A program made the translations under genes and the position numbers. A stretch of 48,614 bases of DNA from Deltaproteobacteria bacterium (lineage in GTDB: Bacteria; Myxococcota_A; UBA9160; UBA4427), in the NCBI GenBank assembly GCA_019310385.1, contig JAFDEK010000016.1:1-48614 (forward strand), written 5' to 3'. Shown piece after piece: positions 22,825-30,431 of this stretch (within the stretch, counting starts at the first letter, position 1; each line of letters starts with the position of its first letter). The notes under the pieces are model-generated. The model did no database searches, was not told the DNA's origin, and worked only from the letters and a program-made list of their open reading frames with translations.

Positions 22825-24720
22825 TCACTCCACGAAGGGGAAGGCCGCACAGGCCCCGTCGGCCACGCTTGCGTACTCGGCCTCCGTCATGCGCCCGCTC
22901 CAGCGAACGAAGTCGGCGTAGATCGCGCAGCGCTCTGCCCAGCTCTCGAAGCGATCGTCCCGAGCCACCTGGGCGATGACTCCTTTCCGCGTCACCGAGT
23001 CATTCGACATGCGCAGGCCGCCTCCCGCCTGGGTATCGAGGACGAGGAACTTGCCGGACCCCTCCGAGCTCTCGTTCCAGGGATGCCAGCGCGGCAGATT
23101 CCCCTGCCTCCCGCCCAGGGGATCGCCCGTGTAGGCGAACTGCGACCAGTAGGACATGATGGCCCGGGAGAGCTCCTCGGCCGCCGGCCGGCGCTCCTCG
23201 TCCCACAGAAAACGGTTGGCCGGCCCCAGATCGAGGCCGCCGAAGACGAAGGGAATCTCGAGGCCGTGGGCCGCGCCGACGAGCCGCGAGAAATCGAGCC
23301 AGAGCAAGCTCGGCTGCTCGTCCCAGTCGAAACGGTAGGCGAAGACGCTCGGGCCCTGGGAGGCCCGCATTGCGGCCGCCGGCTCGTCCACGCCACCCGC
23401 CTTCCACATGAGGCTGGGATAGCTGGTTTCGAGCTCGTAGCGTCGCTCGTCCTTCAGCCACACCGGCAGCGCGAAGACATGGGCTACGTGCTCCGAGCTG
23501 AACAACGCGAAGGTCTTGTTCTCGTCCCGGTTCGTCCCGAGGATCGCGGGCACCTGGTTGTGACGCCCGCTGCGAAACACCTCCAGCGGTTCCTCCGCCG
23601 GCAGCACGGCACCGTCGCGGAAGAGACGCGGCGCGCGGTACATGCCGCCCAGTCCACTTCCCTCATACACGCCCAGCACCTCGCCCGCCGGCTTGTCGCG
23701 CAGGTAGCGCGCCAGCTTCGCATGGCCCCATTGCTCTGCGAGGGCGCGGGCGGCGGCGCGGTCGCTCGCGCTGCCGTCACGCACCATCAGCTCGGCGACG
23801 ACCTCGCTGGAGCTGAAGGCATCGCCCGGTGCGTCCGGGTCGGCGGCGGGGTTCTCGCCCTCCGCCACGGTGGAGGTCCAGGTGCCGCCGCTCTGGGAGA
23901 TGGCCCGCTGGAAGAGGCCGCGCGCCCGCGGCGACAGCAGGAGCGAGTAGACGTTCAGGCCGCCCGCCGACTCGCCGAAGATCGTTACCCGCTCCGGGTC
24001 GCCTCCGAAGGCAGAGATATTCTCCCGCACCCACTCGAGGCCCCGCACGAGGTCGAGGGTGCCGTAGTTGCCCGAGCGGTCGTCGACGCTCGTTCCGCCC
24101 CCTTCGGCGCTGCGCAGGGCCGGGTGCGCGAACCAGCCGAACACCCCGAGGCGGTAGTTCAGGGTGACGACGATGACCTCCTCGCCCAGGGCAAGGAGGC
24201 TGCCATCGTAGGGGTCTGCGCGACCGACGGTGTTGCCTCCACCGTGGATCCAGAAGAGCACCGGCAGCCGGGCCCCGGCGCGCGGCACGGCGCCTGGCTC
24301 GAAGCGCGGCGCAAAGATGTTGAGGTAGAGGCAGTCCTCACTGCCGGCCGGTTCGCTTCCGTCGGCTCTCGGGTCGCCGCTCATGGGGCCGGCGAACTGG
24401 ACACAGGTCGCTCCGAATGCCAGAGCTTGACGCGTCCCCTGCCAGGGCTCGGGCGGCCGCGGGGCGCGCCAGCGCAGCGGGCCCGAGGGCGGCTTTGCGA
24501 AGGGAATGCCGCGCCACACGTGTGCGCCGAGCTCGTTCGAAAAGCCAAGCACGGCGCCGCCCCGGGTCTCGCGCAGTGAGCTCGGGTCCACGACCGACGC
24601 CGGCGACTCCCCGTCGCCCCCGCAGCCGGGCAGGACCAGGCTCCCGAGCAAGAGCATAAGCGGGAGGACAGGGTGCCGAAAATGAAAGCAGCGAGGGCGG
24701 AACGAGGGGGAACTCGACAC
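22825..24720 (-). CDS. Type-B carboxylesterase, predicted lipoprotein
   Basis: A 631-residue alpha/beta-hydrolase of the carboxylesterase/lipase type-B family. The N-terminus has a signal sequence ending LLLGSLVLPGC with lipobox Cys33, so it is probably anchored in the outer membrane or periplasmic face. The oxyanion-hole motif WIHGGGN, nucleophile S251 in FGESAGG, probable acid Glu in GTNRDENKTF and catalytic His in AAHGLEIPFVFG are all present. The GTG at 24720 is chosen because GGAGG lies 8 bases upstream and it gives the signal peptide directly. It is divergent from a SufR-like regulator across 94 bp. The ester substrate is unknown. Confidence 0.9.
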   Translation of the reverse strand: MSSSPSFRPRCFHFRHPVLPLMLLLGSLVLPGCGGDGESPASVVDPSSLRETRGGAVLGFSNELGAHVWRGIPFAKPPSGPLRWRAPRPPEPWQGTRQALAFGATCVQFAGPMSGDPRADGSEPAGSEDCLYLNIFAPRFEPGAVPRAGARLPVLFWIHGGGNTVGRADPYDGSLLALGEEVIVVTLNYRLGVFGWFAHPALRSAEGGGTSVDDRSGNYGTLDLVRGLEWVRENISAFGGDPERVTIFGESAGGLNVYSLLLSPRARGLFQRAISQSGGTWTSTVAEGENPAADPDAPGDAFSSSEVVAELMVRDGSASDRAAARALAEQWGHAKLARYLRDKPAGEVLGVYEGSGLGGMYRAPRLFRDGAVLPAEEPLEVFRSGRHNQVPAILGTNRDENKTFALFSSEHVAHVFALPVWLKDERRYELETSYPSLMWKAGGVDEPAAAMRASQGPSVFAYRFDWDEQPSLLWLDFSRLVGAAHGLEIPFVFGGLDLGPANRFLWDEERRPAAEELSRAIMSYWSQFAYTGDPLGGRQGNLPRWHPWNESSEGSGKFLVLDTQAGGGLRMSNDSVTRKGVIAQVARDDRFESWAERCAIYADFVRWSGRMTEAEYASVADGACAAFPFVE

Positions 24721-24778
24721 GGGTAGAACCTCCGGGTACCGAAAGTACGAGGCTCTACGCCTAACGCAAGCATCCGCT

Positions 24779-24806
24779 TTGCCTCTCGGGGCGAGAGCCC
24801 TACAAT
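24779..24806 (+). promoter_or_regulatory. Promoter of the SufR-like regulator, probably leaderless
   Basis: TTGCCT (24779-24784), 16 bases, TACAAT (24801-24806), then 8 bases to the ATG at 24815. No Shine-Dalgarno lies between. Transcription would start within a base or two of the start codon. Confidence 0.45.
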
Positions 24807-24814
24807 GAGCGTCC

Positions 24815-25477
24815 ATGGGCACAAGAGAAACCGGAGCGACCCGCCGCGAAATCCTCGAGCGGCTCAAGCGGGAAGGATCTCGAACGGCAGCGGAGCTGGC
24901 TGAGCCCCTCGGCGTGAGCACCGTTGCGGTGCGCCAACATCTACAGCTGCTGGCCAAGCAGGAGCTGGTCTACTCCGAGCCCGAGAAGCAGCCCGTGGGG
25001 CGGCCGGTCCACCGCTGGTTTCTGAGCGAGAACGCCCTCGCCCTCTTCCCCGACCATCACGGCGCCCTTGCGGCGGACCTCCTCGCGGCCATCGACGAGA
25101 AGCTCGGCAGCGAGGCTCTGCGCTCCGTCCTCGACGAGCAGACCGAGCGCACCCTTCGCCGCTACCGGGAGCAGATACCCGACTCCAACGCTCCCCTGGA
25201 GCGCCGGGTGCAGGCCCTCACTGCTCTTCGAAGCGAAGAGGGACACATGGCGGAGTGCGTCAAGGAGGATGAGGACCACTGGATCCTGATCCAGAACCAC
25301 TGCCCCATCCATGCCGCTGTGACCACCTGCCATACGGTGTGCGAATACGAGCCGCGCCTCTTCGCCGCCGCCCTGGGCGAAGGCGTCCGGGTAGAGCGAA
25401 CCGAAGCTTCAGAGCGCGACGGCCACCGCCGTTGCAGCTACCGGATCACCGACACTCACGACTCCGGCGACGCCTGA
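24815..25477 (+). CDS. SufR-like winged-helix regulator with a cysteine-rich C-terminus
   Basis: A 220-residue transcription factor. The N-terminal DeoR/ArsR-type winged helix is clear (RREILERLKREGSRTAAELAEPLGVSTVAVRQHLQLLAKQELVYSE, residues 10-54). The C-terminal domain has C148, C163, C172, C176 and C207 in ENHWILIQNHCPIHAA-type sequence, CHTVCEYE and RRCSYRI; this matches SufR-like proteins that bind a [4Fe-4S] cluster, with ligands probably among C163, C172, C176 and C207. It would sense iron, oxygen or redox state (family inference). No suf genes are present here; it is divergent from the carboxylesterase and convergent with the PQQ dehydrogenase. Confidence 0.83.
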   Translation: MGTRETGATRREILERLKREGSRTAAELAEPLGVSTVAVRQHLQLLAKQELVYSEPEKQPVGRPVHRWFLSENALALFPDHHGALAADLLAAIDEKLGSEALRSVLDEQTERTLRRYREQIPDSNAPLERRVQALTALRSEEGHMAECVKEDEDHWILIQNHCPIHAAVTTCHTVCEYEPRLFAAALGEGVRVERTEASERDGHRRCSYRITDTHDSGDA

Positions 25478-25498
25478 CCGGGGCGAGCGCCCTCCCTC

Positions 25499-27475
25499 TC
25501 ACTGCCCCAACGCAAAGGCCACCAGGGCATCCCCCAGGCGCGTGCCGACGCGACCGTGCCCCCCGGCTGAGATCACCACGAACTGCCGGCCGCCCGGACG
25601 CACCCGATAGCTCATGGGCGTGGCCTGTCCGCCCGCCGGCAGCCGCCCCTTCCACAGCTCCTCTCCCGTCTCCGCGTCGAAAGCGCGCAGGTAGTCGTCC
25701 ATGGCGGCGCCGATGAAGACCAGACCCGATGCGGTGACCAGGGGCCCCCCGCTGTTGGGCGTGCCGATCTTCCACGGGATCGGAAGGGGCAGAAGATCCC
25801 GCACGCTGCCCAGCGGCACCTGCCAGCGTATCTCTCCCCGGCGCAGATCGACTGCGGCCAGGGTGCCCCAGGGAGGCTTCACGCAGGGCACGCCGAAGGG
25901 CGACAGAAAGACCTCTCTGCGCATGCCGTAGGGCGTTCCCTCTTGAGGCGAGATCTCGACACCCGGGTCGGCGGCGTCGCGCCGGGCGAACTCCTCCGCG
26001 GGGAAGAGCGTGACGATGAAGGGCACGTGCATCGTATTGGCGAAGACGAGCTGCCGCTCCGGGTCGAAGGCCACGCTCCCCCAGTTGGATCCACCCCCAC
26101 TGCCCGGCAGGTTCAGGCTGCCCTCGAGGGAAGGTGGCGTGTAGATGCCTTCGTTGCGCAGGCCACGCAGACGATCCCGGCAGCGACCGCGATCCCAGGG
26201 CGTCAGGCCCCAGACATCCTCGCTGCTCAGCGAGTGTGGAACCAGGGGCGGCGGCATCACGGGGAAGGGCTGGGTCGGCGAGAGCTGCTCGCCGGTCACG
26301 CCGTCCTGGGGAACGGGGCGCTCCTCCACGGGAATGAGCGGCTCGCCGGTCTCTCGGTGCAGGACGAAGAAGAGCCCCATCTTGGTGGCCTGGATCACGG
26401 CGGGAACAAGCTCGCCGCCGCGCTCGAGGGTGGCCAGGGTGGGCTGCGCGGGGACGTCGTAGTCCCAGACGTCGTGGTGAACGGTCTGGAAGCTCCACAC
26501 CACCTCACCCGTCGAGCCGCGCAGGGCCACGACGGAGCTCGCGTAGAAGTCGCTTCCCCGGCGCAGGCCGCCGTAGTAGTCGGGAGCGGTGTTGCCCGTC
26601 GGCAGGAAGACGAGGTCCCGCTCCTCGTCGACGCTCATGGGCGCCCACACGTTCGCGCTGCCGAGGACATAGCCTGCGCCGCTCGCCTCCTGCACTGTGG
26701 GGGGCTCGTAGCCCTGGGGCAGGGGATTCCAGGCCCAGCGCAGCGCACCGCTGCGCGCGTCGTAGGCGCGCACGACGCCGCTCGGCGCGCTCATTCGCTG
26801 GTTGTCCGCGACCGCGGAGCCAACCATCACCAGATCGTGAATCACGGCCGGCGGCGAGGTCACCTGATACTCCCCGCGCCAACGCGTCTTCCCGACACCG
26901 CGCTCGAGATCCACCTCGCCCCCCGAACCGAAACCAGCGCAGGGCTTTCCCGTGACGGCGTCGAGGGCGATCAGGCGTGCGTCGTTCGTGGCCGTAAAGA
27001 TCCGGCGCCGACAGGGCTGCTCGGAGGCGGATGCAAGGCGAGAGTCCAGCCACGCTGCCACGCCGCGGCAGACCAGTTGATTTGCGTAGTGCCCGGAGAG
27101 ATCGATCTTCGGGTCGTAGACCCAGCGCTCCTCGCCGGTCTCGGGATCCAGGGCATAGACACGATTGAAGGGGCTACAGCTGAACAGGGTTTCGTCGACA
27201 AGGATGGGCGTGGCCTGATAGGCGCTGGTCGAGGAAACCGCTCCGCTCCCATCGGAGAAGTCACCGCTGTGATGAACCCAGACCTGCTCGAGATTCCCGA
27301 GATTGCTCCGATCGATCTCCGCCAGCGGGGCGTAGCGCAGGCCCGCGCCGCCGCCGTAGGCCGGCCAGTCACTGGCGCGCCCGCCCGCGCTGTCACGCGG
27401 AGGGGCCTCGCCGGACCCACAGGCAAGGACGCTGAGCGGGATCCACAGCCACAGCCACAGTGCCGCTTGATTCAT
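25499..27475 (-). CDS. PQQ-dependent dehydrogenase, predicted lipoprotein
   Basis: A quinoprotein of about 658 residues with an eight-bladed propeller of the glucose/quinate-dehydrogenase type. Propeller W-motifs recur (YALDPETGEERWVYDP, VVALRGSTGEVVWSFQTVHHDVWDYDVPAQPTL, AFDAETGEELWKGRLPAGGQATPMSYRV); WDYDVPAQP is diagnostic for membrane-type PQQ dehydrogenases. The N-terminal MNQAALWLWLWIPLSVLAC is a lipoprotein signal (Cys19), so the enzyme is periplasmic. There is no cytochrome c domain and no N-terminal five-helix anchor. An alternative ATG lies three codons upstream (27484). No pqq biosynthesis genes are in the window, so the cofactor must come from elsewhere in the genome or from outside. 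Confidence 0.88.
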   Translation of the reverse strand: MNQAALWLWLWIPLSVLACGSGEAPPRDSAGGRASDWPAYGGGAGLRYAPLAEIDRSNLGNLEQVWVHHSGDFSDGSGAVSSTSAYQATPILVDETLFSCSPFNRVYALDPETGEERWVYDPKIDLSGHYANQLVCRGVAAWLDSRLASASEQPCRRRIFTATNDARLIALDAVTGKPCAGFGSGGEVDLERGVGKTRWRGEYQVTSPPAVIHDLVMVGSAVADNQRMSAPSGVVRAYDARSGALRWAWNPLPQGYEPPTVQEASGAGYVLGSANVWAPMSVDEERDLVFLPTGNTAPDYYGGLRRGSDFYASSVVALRGSTGEVVWSFQTVHHDVWDYDVPAQPTLATLERGGELVPAVIQATKMGLFFVLHRETGEPLIPVEERPVPQDGVTGEQLSPTQPFPVMPPPLVPHSLSSEDVWGLTPWDRGRCRDRLRGLRNEGIYTPPSLEGSLNLPGSGGGSNWGSVAFDPERQLVFANTMHVPFIVTLFPAEEFARRDAADPGVEISPQEGTPYGMRREVFLSPFGVPCVKPPWGTLAAVDLRRGEIRWQVPLGSVRDLLPLPIPWKIGTPNSGGPLVTASGLVFIGAAMDDYLRAFDAETGEELWKGRLPAGGQATPMSYRVRPGGRQFVVISAGGHGRVGTRLGDALVAFALGQ

Positions 27476-27876
27476 TGGAACCATCCGCCGCGTCGCGTAC
27501 TCGTACGAAGCATGGAAAGAGGCTATCGCGCTGGCACCGGGACATCGCCCTTCCATCGGGGCCAATTCTCTCATCACGGCAGCGGGATTTCGTTGCCAGA
27601 TGACTCTTCGTCATGTATGCTGCCGCGTCATCGGAGTACCCGACGCCGCCTCGCCCCCGCTCCGAGGGGATGCCGAGCATCGTGTCCGGGCTCTCTTGTA
27701 GGCCTTTGGGGAGGCCGTCCCGGTGATTTTGCGGCTGCTGCGACCGCGGTAGCTGCTTCGAGCGCAGCCCCGCTCTTGAACATCGCGCCCATCGCCCGCC
27801 AGTGCTGGGCTCAGCCCCTTCGGGCGGCCATCGGCCCAGGCCGAGGTCGACCCACCTCGCAGGAGATCAGGATCCA
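27476..27876. other. Gene-free divergent region upstream of the WS/DGAT gene
   Basis: 401 bp between the PQQ dehydrogenase and WS/DGAT starts. It contains the promoter-like element at 27593-27621 and otherwise G/C-rich sequence with small self-complementary patches (for example around 27709-27728) that could fold in the roughly 250-base leader. I see no convincing small gene, REP copy or known riboswitch. Confidence 0.6.
27593..27621 (+). promoter_or_regulatory. Candidate WS/DGAT promoter with a palindrome in the spacer
   Basis: TTGCCA (27593-27598), 17 bases, TATGCT (27616-27621). The spacer and -10 edge hold ATGAC-tcttc-GTCAT (27600-27614), an inverted repeat where a bound repressor would block RNA polymerase. 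It would give a leader of about 250 bases before the ATG at 27877. Confidence 0.4.
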
Positions 27877-29283
27877 ATGAGCACGACGCGCCTGAGCGCA
27901 CTCGACAGCACCTTCATCTTCGGTGAATCCCAGCGCATCCCGCTCCACGTCGGTGGCCTCTCGGTCCTCGAGGCGGAGCCCCTTCTCGACTCCGAGGGAC
28001 ACCTCGACATCGAGGGCGTGCGCGCCAGGATCTCCGAGCGCCTTCACCTGGTGCCGCGCTTCCGTCAGAAACTCGTACACGTGCCCTTCGACCAGGGGCG
28101 ACCGGTGTGGGCCGACGACGAGAGCTTCAACATCGACAACCACGTCCATCTGACCGCGCTGCCGCGCCCCGGGAGCCGGGGCCAGCTCTACGCGCTGATG
28201 GGCCGGCTGCAGTCGATCCAGATGAACCGCACGCGGCCGCTCTGGGAGATGTGGTTCGTCGAGGGCGTCGACGGCGGCAAGCAAGTCGGTCTCATCACCA
28301 AGATTCACCACGCCATGGTGGACGGACGCTCCGGGGTCGAGCTCGGAACCCTGCTCTTCGATCTCACTCGGGAGGGCGCCGACATCGTGCCGGAGCCCTG
28401 GGAGCCCAGGCCGACGCCGAGCGCCGCGAGCCTGCTGGCCCGTGCCGTGTCGGACCGGGTGAGCGATGGCATCCGACGCAGCAAGAAGCTCGCCGACGCC
28501 GTGCGGAACCCCGCCAAGCCCCTCGGTCACCTGAACAACTTCGTGCGCGCCCTCGACACCATGGCGGGCGAGATCGAGTCCCTCAACTTCAACCAGCGCG
28601 TGAGCTCCTTGCGCAACTTCCAATCCGTGATCCTGCCCCTCGACGAGGTCCTGGCGGCCAAGCGTGCCTACGGGGTAACGGTCAACGACATCGTGCTCGC
28701 GGGGGTGACGGGCGCCCTGCGCCGCTACTGCTCCCACCGCGGCCTCGACCCCTCCAGGATCGAGCGCGTCAAGGCCATCGTCCCGGTCGACATCCGCGAA
28801 GAGGGCGATACGGAGATGGGGACCAAGGTCGCCTCCCTCATCGTCGACCTTCCGGTGGCGATCCACGACCCCATGGAGCGGGTGGAGCGGATCCACCTTC
28901 ACTCCCAGGATCTCAAGGCGAGCAACCAGGCCGACGGCACCAAGATGTGGGCGCGGGTGACCTCCTTGATGCCGGTCCCGCTGCTGCGCGTAGGCTCCCT
29001 GCTCCAGTTCCGGGGTCTCATGAAGGGCACCAACCTGCTGCTCTCCAACGTACGGGGCCCCGAGACCGCCTTCTATTGCAATGGCGCCGAGGTGAAGGAA
29101 TTCGTCCCCTACTTCGGCCCCCAGGACTACGTGGGCCTCAACGTCACGGTCTTCTCCTACAACGGAAAGCTCCAGATCGGACTCGCGAGCGACCCCCAGC
29201 TCATGCCCGATCTCGGCGTCTTCGCCGACTCAGTGCGCAAGTCCTTCGCGGAGCTGAGCAACCTCGCCGAATCCATCTGCTAA
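27877..29283 (+). CDS. Wax ester synthase / diacylglycerol acyltransferase (WS/DGAT)
   Basis: A 468-residue acyltransferase making wax esters or triacylglycerol from acyl-CoA. The catalytic HHxxxDG motif is at residues 144-150 (IHHAMVDGRSG); PLWEMW (121-126) and the later NDIVLAGVTGALRRY and NVRGPETAFYCNGAEV blocks are family landmarks. The N-terminal LSALDSTFIFGE is also typical. The ATG follows AGGAG at moderate distance. Storage-lipid synthesis fits a lineage rich in acyl-CoA enzymes; the protein usually associates with the inner face of the membrane. The gene is followed immediately by the second REP-like cluster. Confidence 0.92.
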   Translation: MSTTRLSALDSTFIFGESQRIPLHVGGLSVLEAEPLLDSEGHLDIEGVRARISERLHLVPRFRQKLVHVPFDQGRPVWADDESFNIDNHVHLTALPRPGSRGQLYALMGRLQSIQMNRTRPLWEMWFVEGVDGGKQVGLITKIHHAMVDGRSGVELGTLLFDLTREGADIVPEPWEPRPTPSAASLLARAVSDRVSDGIRRSKKLADAVRNPAKPLGHLNNFVRALDTMAGEIESLNFNQRVSSLRNFQSVILPLDEVLAAKRAYGVTVNDIVLAGVTGALRRYCSHRGLDPSRIERVKAIVPVDIREEGDTEMGTKVASLIVDLPVAIHDPMERVERIHLHSQDLKASNQADGTKMWARVTSLMPVPLLRVGSLLQFRGLMKGTNLLLSNVRGPETAFYCNGAEVKEFVPYFGPQDYVGLNVTVFSYNGKLQIGLASDPQLMPDLGVFADSVRKSFAELSNLAESIC

Positions 29284-29287
29284 CCCC

Positions 29288-29403
29288 TAACGCAAGGAAG
29301 GGGACGGTCCTTCCACCTTCCGTTACGCCCTTGCGCTTCGATACGCGGGTAACTCGGGCCCGTTCTAACGGAAGGCCAAGGACCGTCCCCCCCCCTTCCG
29401 TTA
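29288..29403. repeat. REP-like repeat cluster 2: two opposed 38-bp units
   Basis: Unit a (29288-29325) and unit b (29366-29403) are each about 38 bp, bounded by TAACG(C/G)AAGG and CCTTCCGTTA. Unit a has the core GGGGACGGTCC, unit b the complementary core GGACCGTCCCC, so the units are head-to-head. Unit b has perfect 10-bp terminal arms. The cluster starts 4 bases after the WS/DGAT stop. Confidence 0.9.
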
Positions 29404-29419
29404 CGCGACTGTGGGGCGC

Positions 29420-29425
29420 TAGGTT
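29420..29425 (+). promoter_or_regulatory. Candidate -10 hexamer (TAGGTT) for the threonine dehydrogenase gene
   Basis: TAGGTT ends 6 bases before the ATG at 29432 with no Shine-Dalgarno between. The repeat unit ending at 29403 lies where a -35 element would be, so the REP-like copy may form part of this promoter. Confidence 0.3.
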
Positions 29426-29431
29426 GTTGGG

Positions 29432-30391
29432 ATGGGGCGCATCCTCGTTACCGGTGCGGCCGGGCAGATCGGCTCGGAGCTCGTGCCCGCGCTGCGGGAG
29501 CGCTATGGGGCCGATCGCGTGGTGGCCTCGGACCTGCGCATGCTCCCGGCCGGCAGCCCGGCGGCGGAGGGCCCCTTCGAGGTCGTCGACTGCGTGCACG
29601 TGAGCGAGATCGAGGCCGCCGTGCAGCGTCACGAGATCGACGCCATCTACCATCTGGCGGCGCTGCTCTCCGCCGTCGCCGAAGAGCAGCCGCGGGTCGC
29701 CTGGAACGTCAACATGGGCGGGCTCTACCGGGTGCTCGAGGTAGCGCGCCAGCACGGCTGCGCGGTCTTCTTGCCCAGCTCCATCGGCGCTTTCGGCCCT
29801 ACGACGCCGCGGGAGGCGACGCCCCAGGACACGCTCCAGCGCCCCACCACCATCTACGGCATCACCAAGGTGAGCGCGGAGCTCCTTTGCGACTATTACC
29901 ACCAGCGATTCGGTCTCGACACGCGCGGGATCCGGCTTCCCGGACTCATCTCCCACGTGGCGAAGCCGGGCGGCGGCACCACGGACTGGGCGGTGGAGAT
30001 CTTCTACCAGGCAATCCGCTACGCACACTACACCTGCTTCCTGCGGGCCGACTGCTGCCTCGACATGATGTACATGCCGGACGCCATCCGGGCGATGATC
30101 GAGCTCATGGAGGCCGACCCGGACCGCCTGATCCACCGCAACGCCTTCAATCTGAGCGCCATGCACTTCACGCCAGAACGCCTCGCCCAGGAGATCCGGC
30201 GACATGTCCCGGACTTCGCAATCGATTACGATGTGGATCCCGTCCGCCAGGCTATCGCGGACTCGTGGCCCGCCTCGGTCGACGACAGCGCCGCCCGGGA
30301 GGAATGGGGCTGGCAACCGCGCTACGACATCGCGAGCACGACGCGAGACATGCTCGAGCGGCTGAGAGAAAAGCTGCGCCCGGCGCGATGA
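29432..30391 (+). CDS. L-threonine 3-dehydrogenase, SDR/epimerase-like type
   Basis: A 319-residue NAD-dependent extended SDR. The Rossmann motif GAAGQIG is at residues 8-14, AIYHLAALLSAVAE follows, and the catalytic residues are S116/S117 (LPSSIGAFG), Y142 and K146 (TIYGITKVSAE). The segment RLPGLISHVAKPGGGTTDWAVEIFYQA is typical of the bacterial short-chain threonine dehydrogenases related to UDP-galactose epimerase. It oxidises threonine to 2-amino-3-ketobutyrate. Assignment is strengthened by the 2-amino-3-ketobutyrate CoA ligase gene 40 bp downstream. Confidence 0.9.
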   Translation: MGRILVTGAAGQIGSELVPALRERYGADRVVASDLRMLPAGSPAAEGPFEVVDCVHVSEIEAAVQRHEIDAIYHLAALLSAVAEEQPRVAWNVNMGGLYRVLEVARQHGCAVFLPSSIGAFGPTTPREATPQDTLQRPTTIYGITKVSAELLCDYYHQRFGLDTRGIRLPGLISHVAKPGGGTTDWAVEIFYQAIRYAHYTCFLRADCCLDMMYMPDAIRAMIELMEADPDRLIHRNAFNLSAMHFTPERLAQEIRRHVPDFAIDYDVDPVRQAIADSWPASVDDSAAREEWGWQPRYDIASTTRDMLERLREKLRPAR

Positions 30392-30395
30392 CTCT

Positions 30396-30414
30396 GGAAG
30401 TGCGAAGCACTTCC
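30396..30414. promoter_or_regulatory. Hairpin GGAAGTGC-gaa-GCACTTCC between TDH and KBL
   Basis: A perfect 8-bp stem with a 3-base loop starts 5 bases after the dehydrogenase stop and ends 17 bases before the kbl ATG, just upstream of its GAGGAG ribosome-binding site. It may tune relative expression or stabilise the upstream message; there is no U-tract. Confidence 0.5.
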
Positions 30415-30431
30415 CGGTGAGGAGATCCTCC

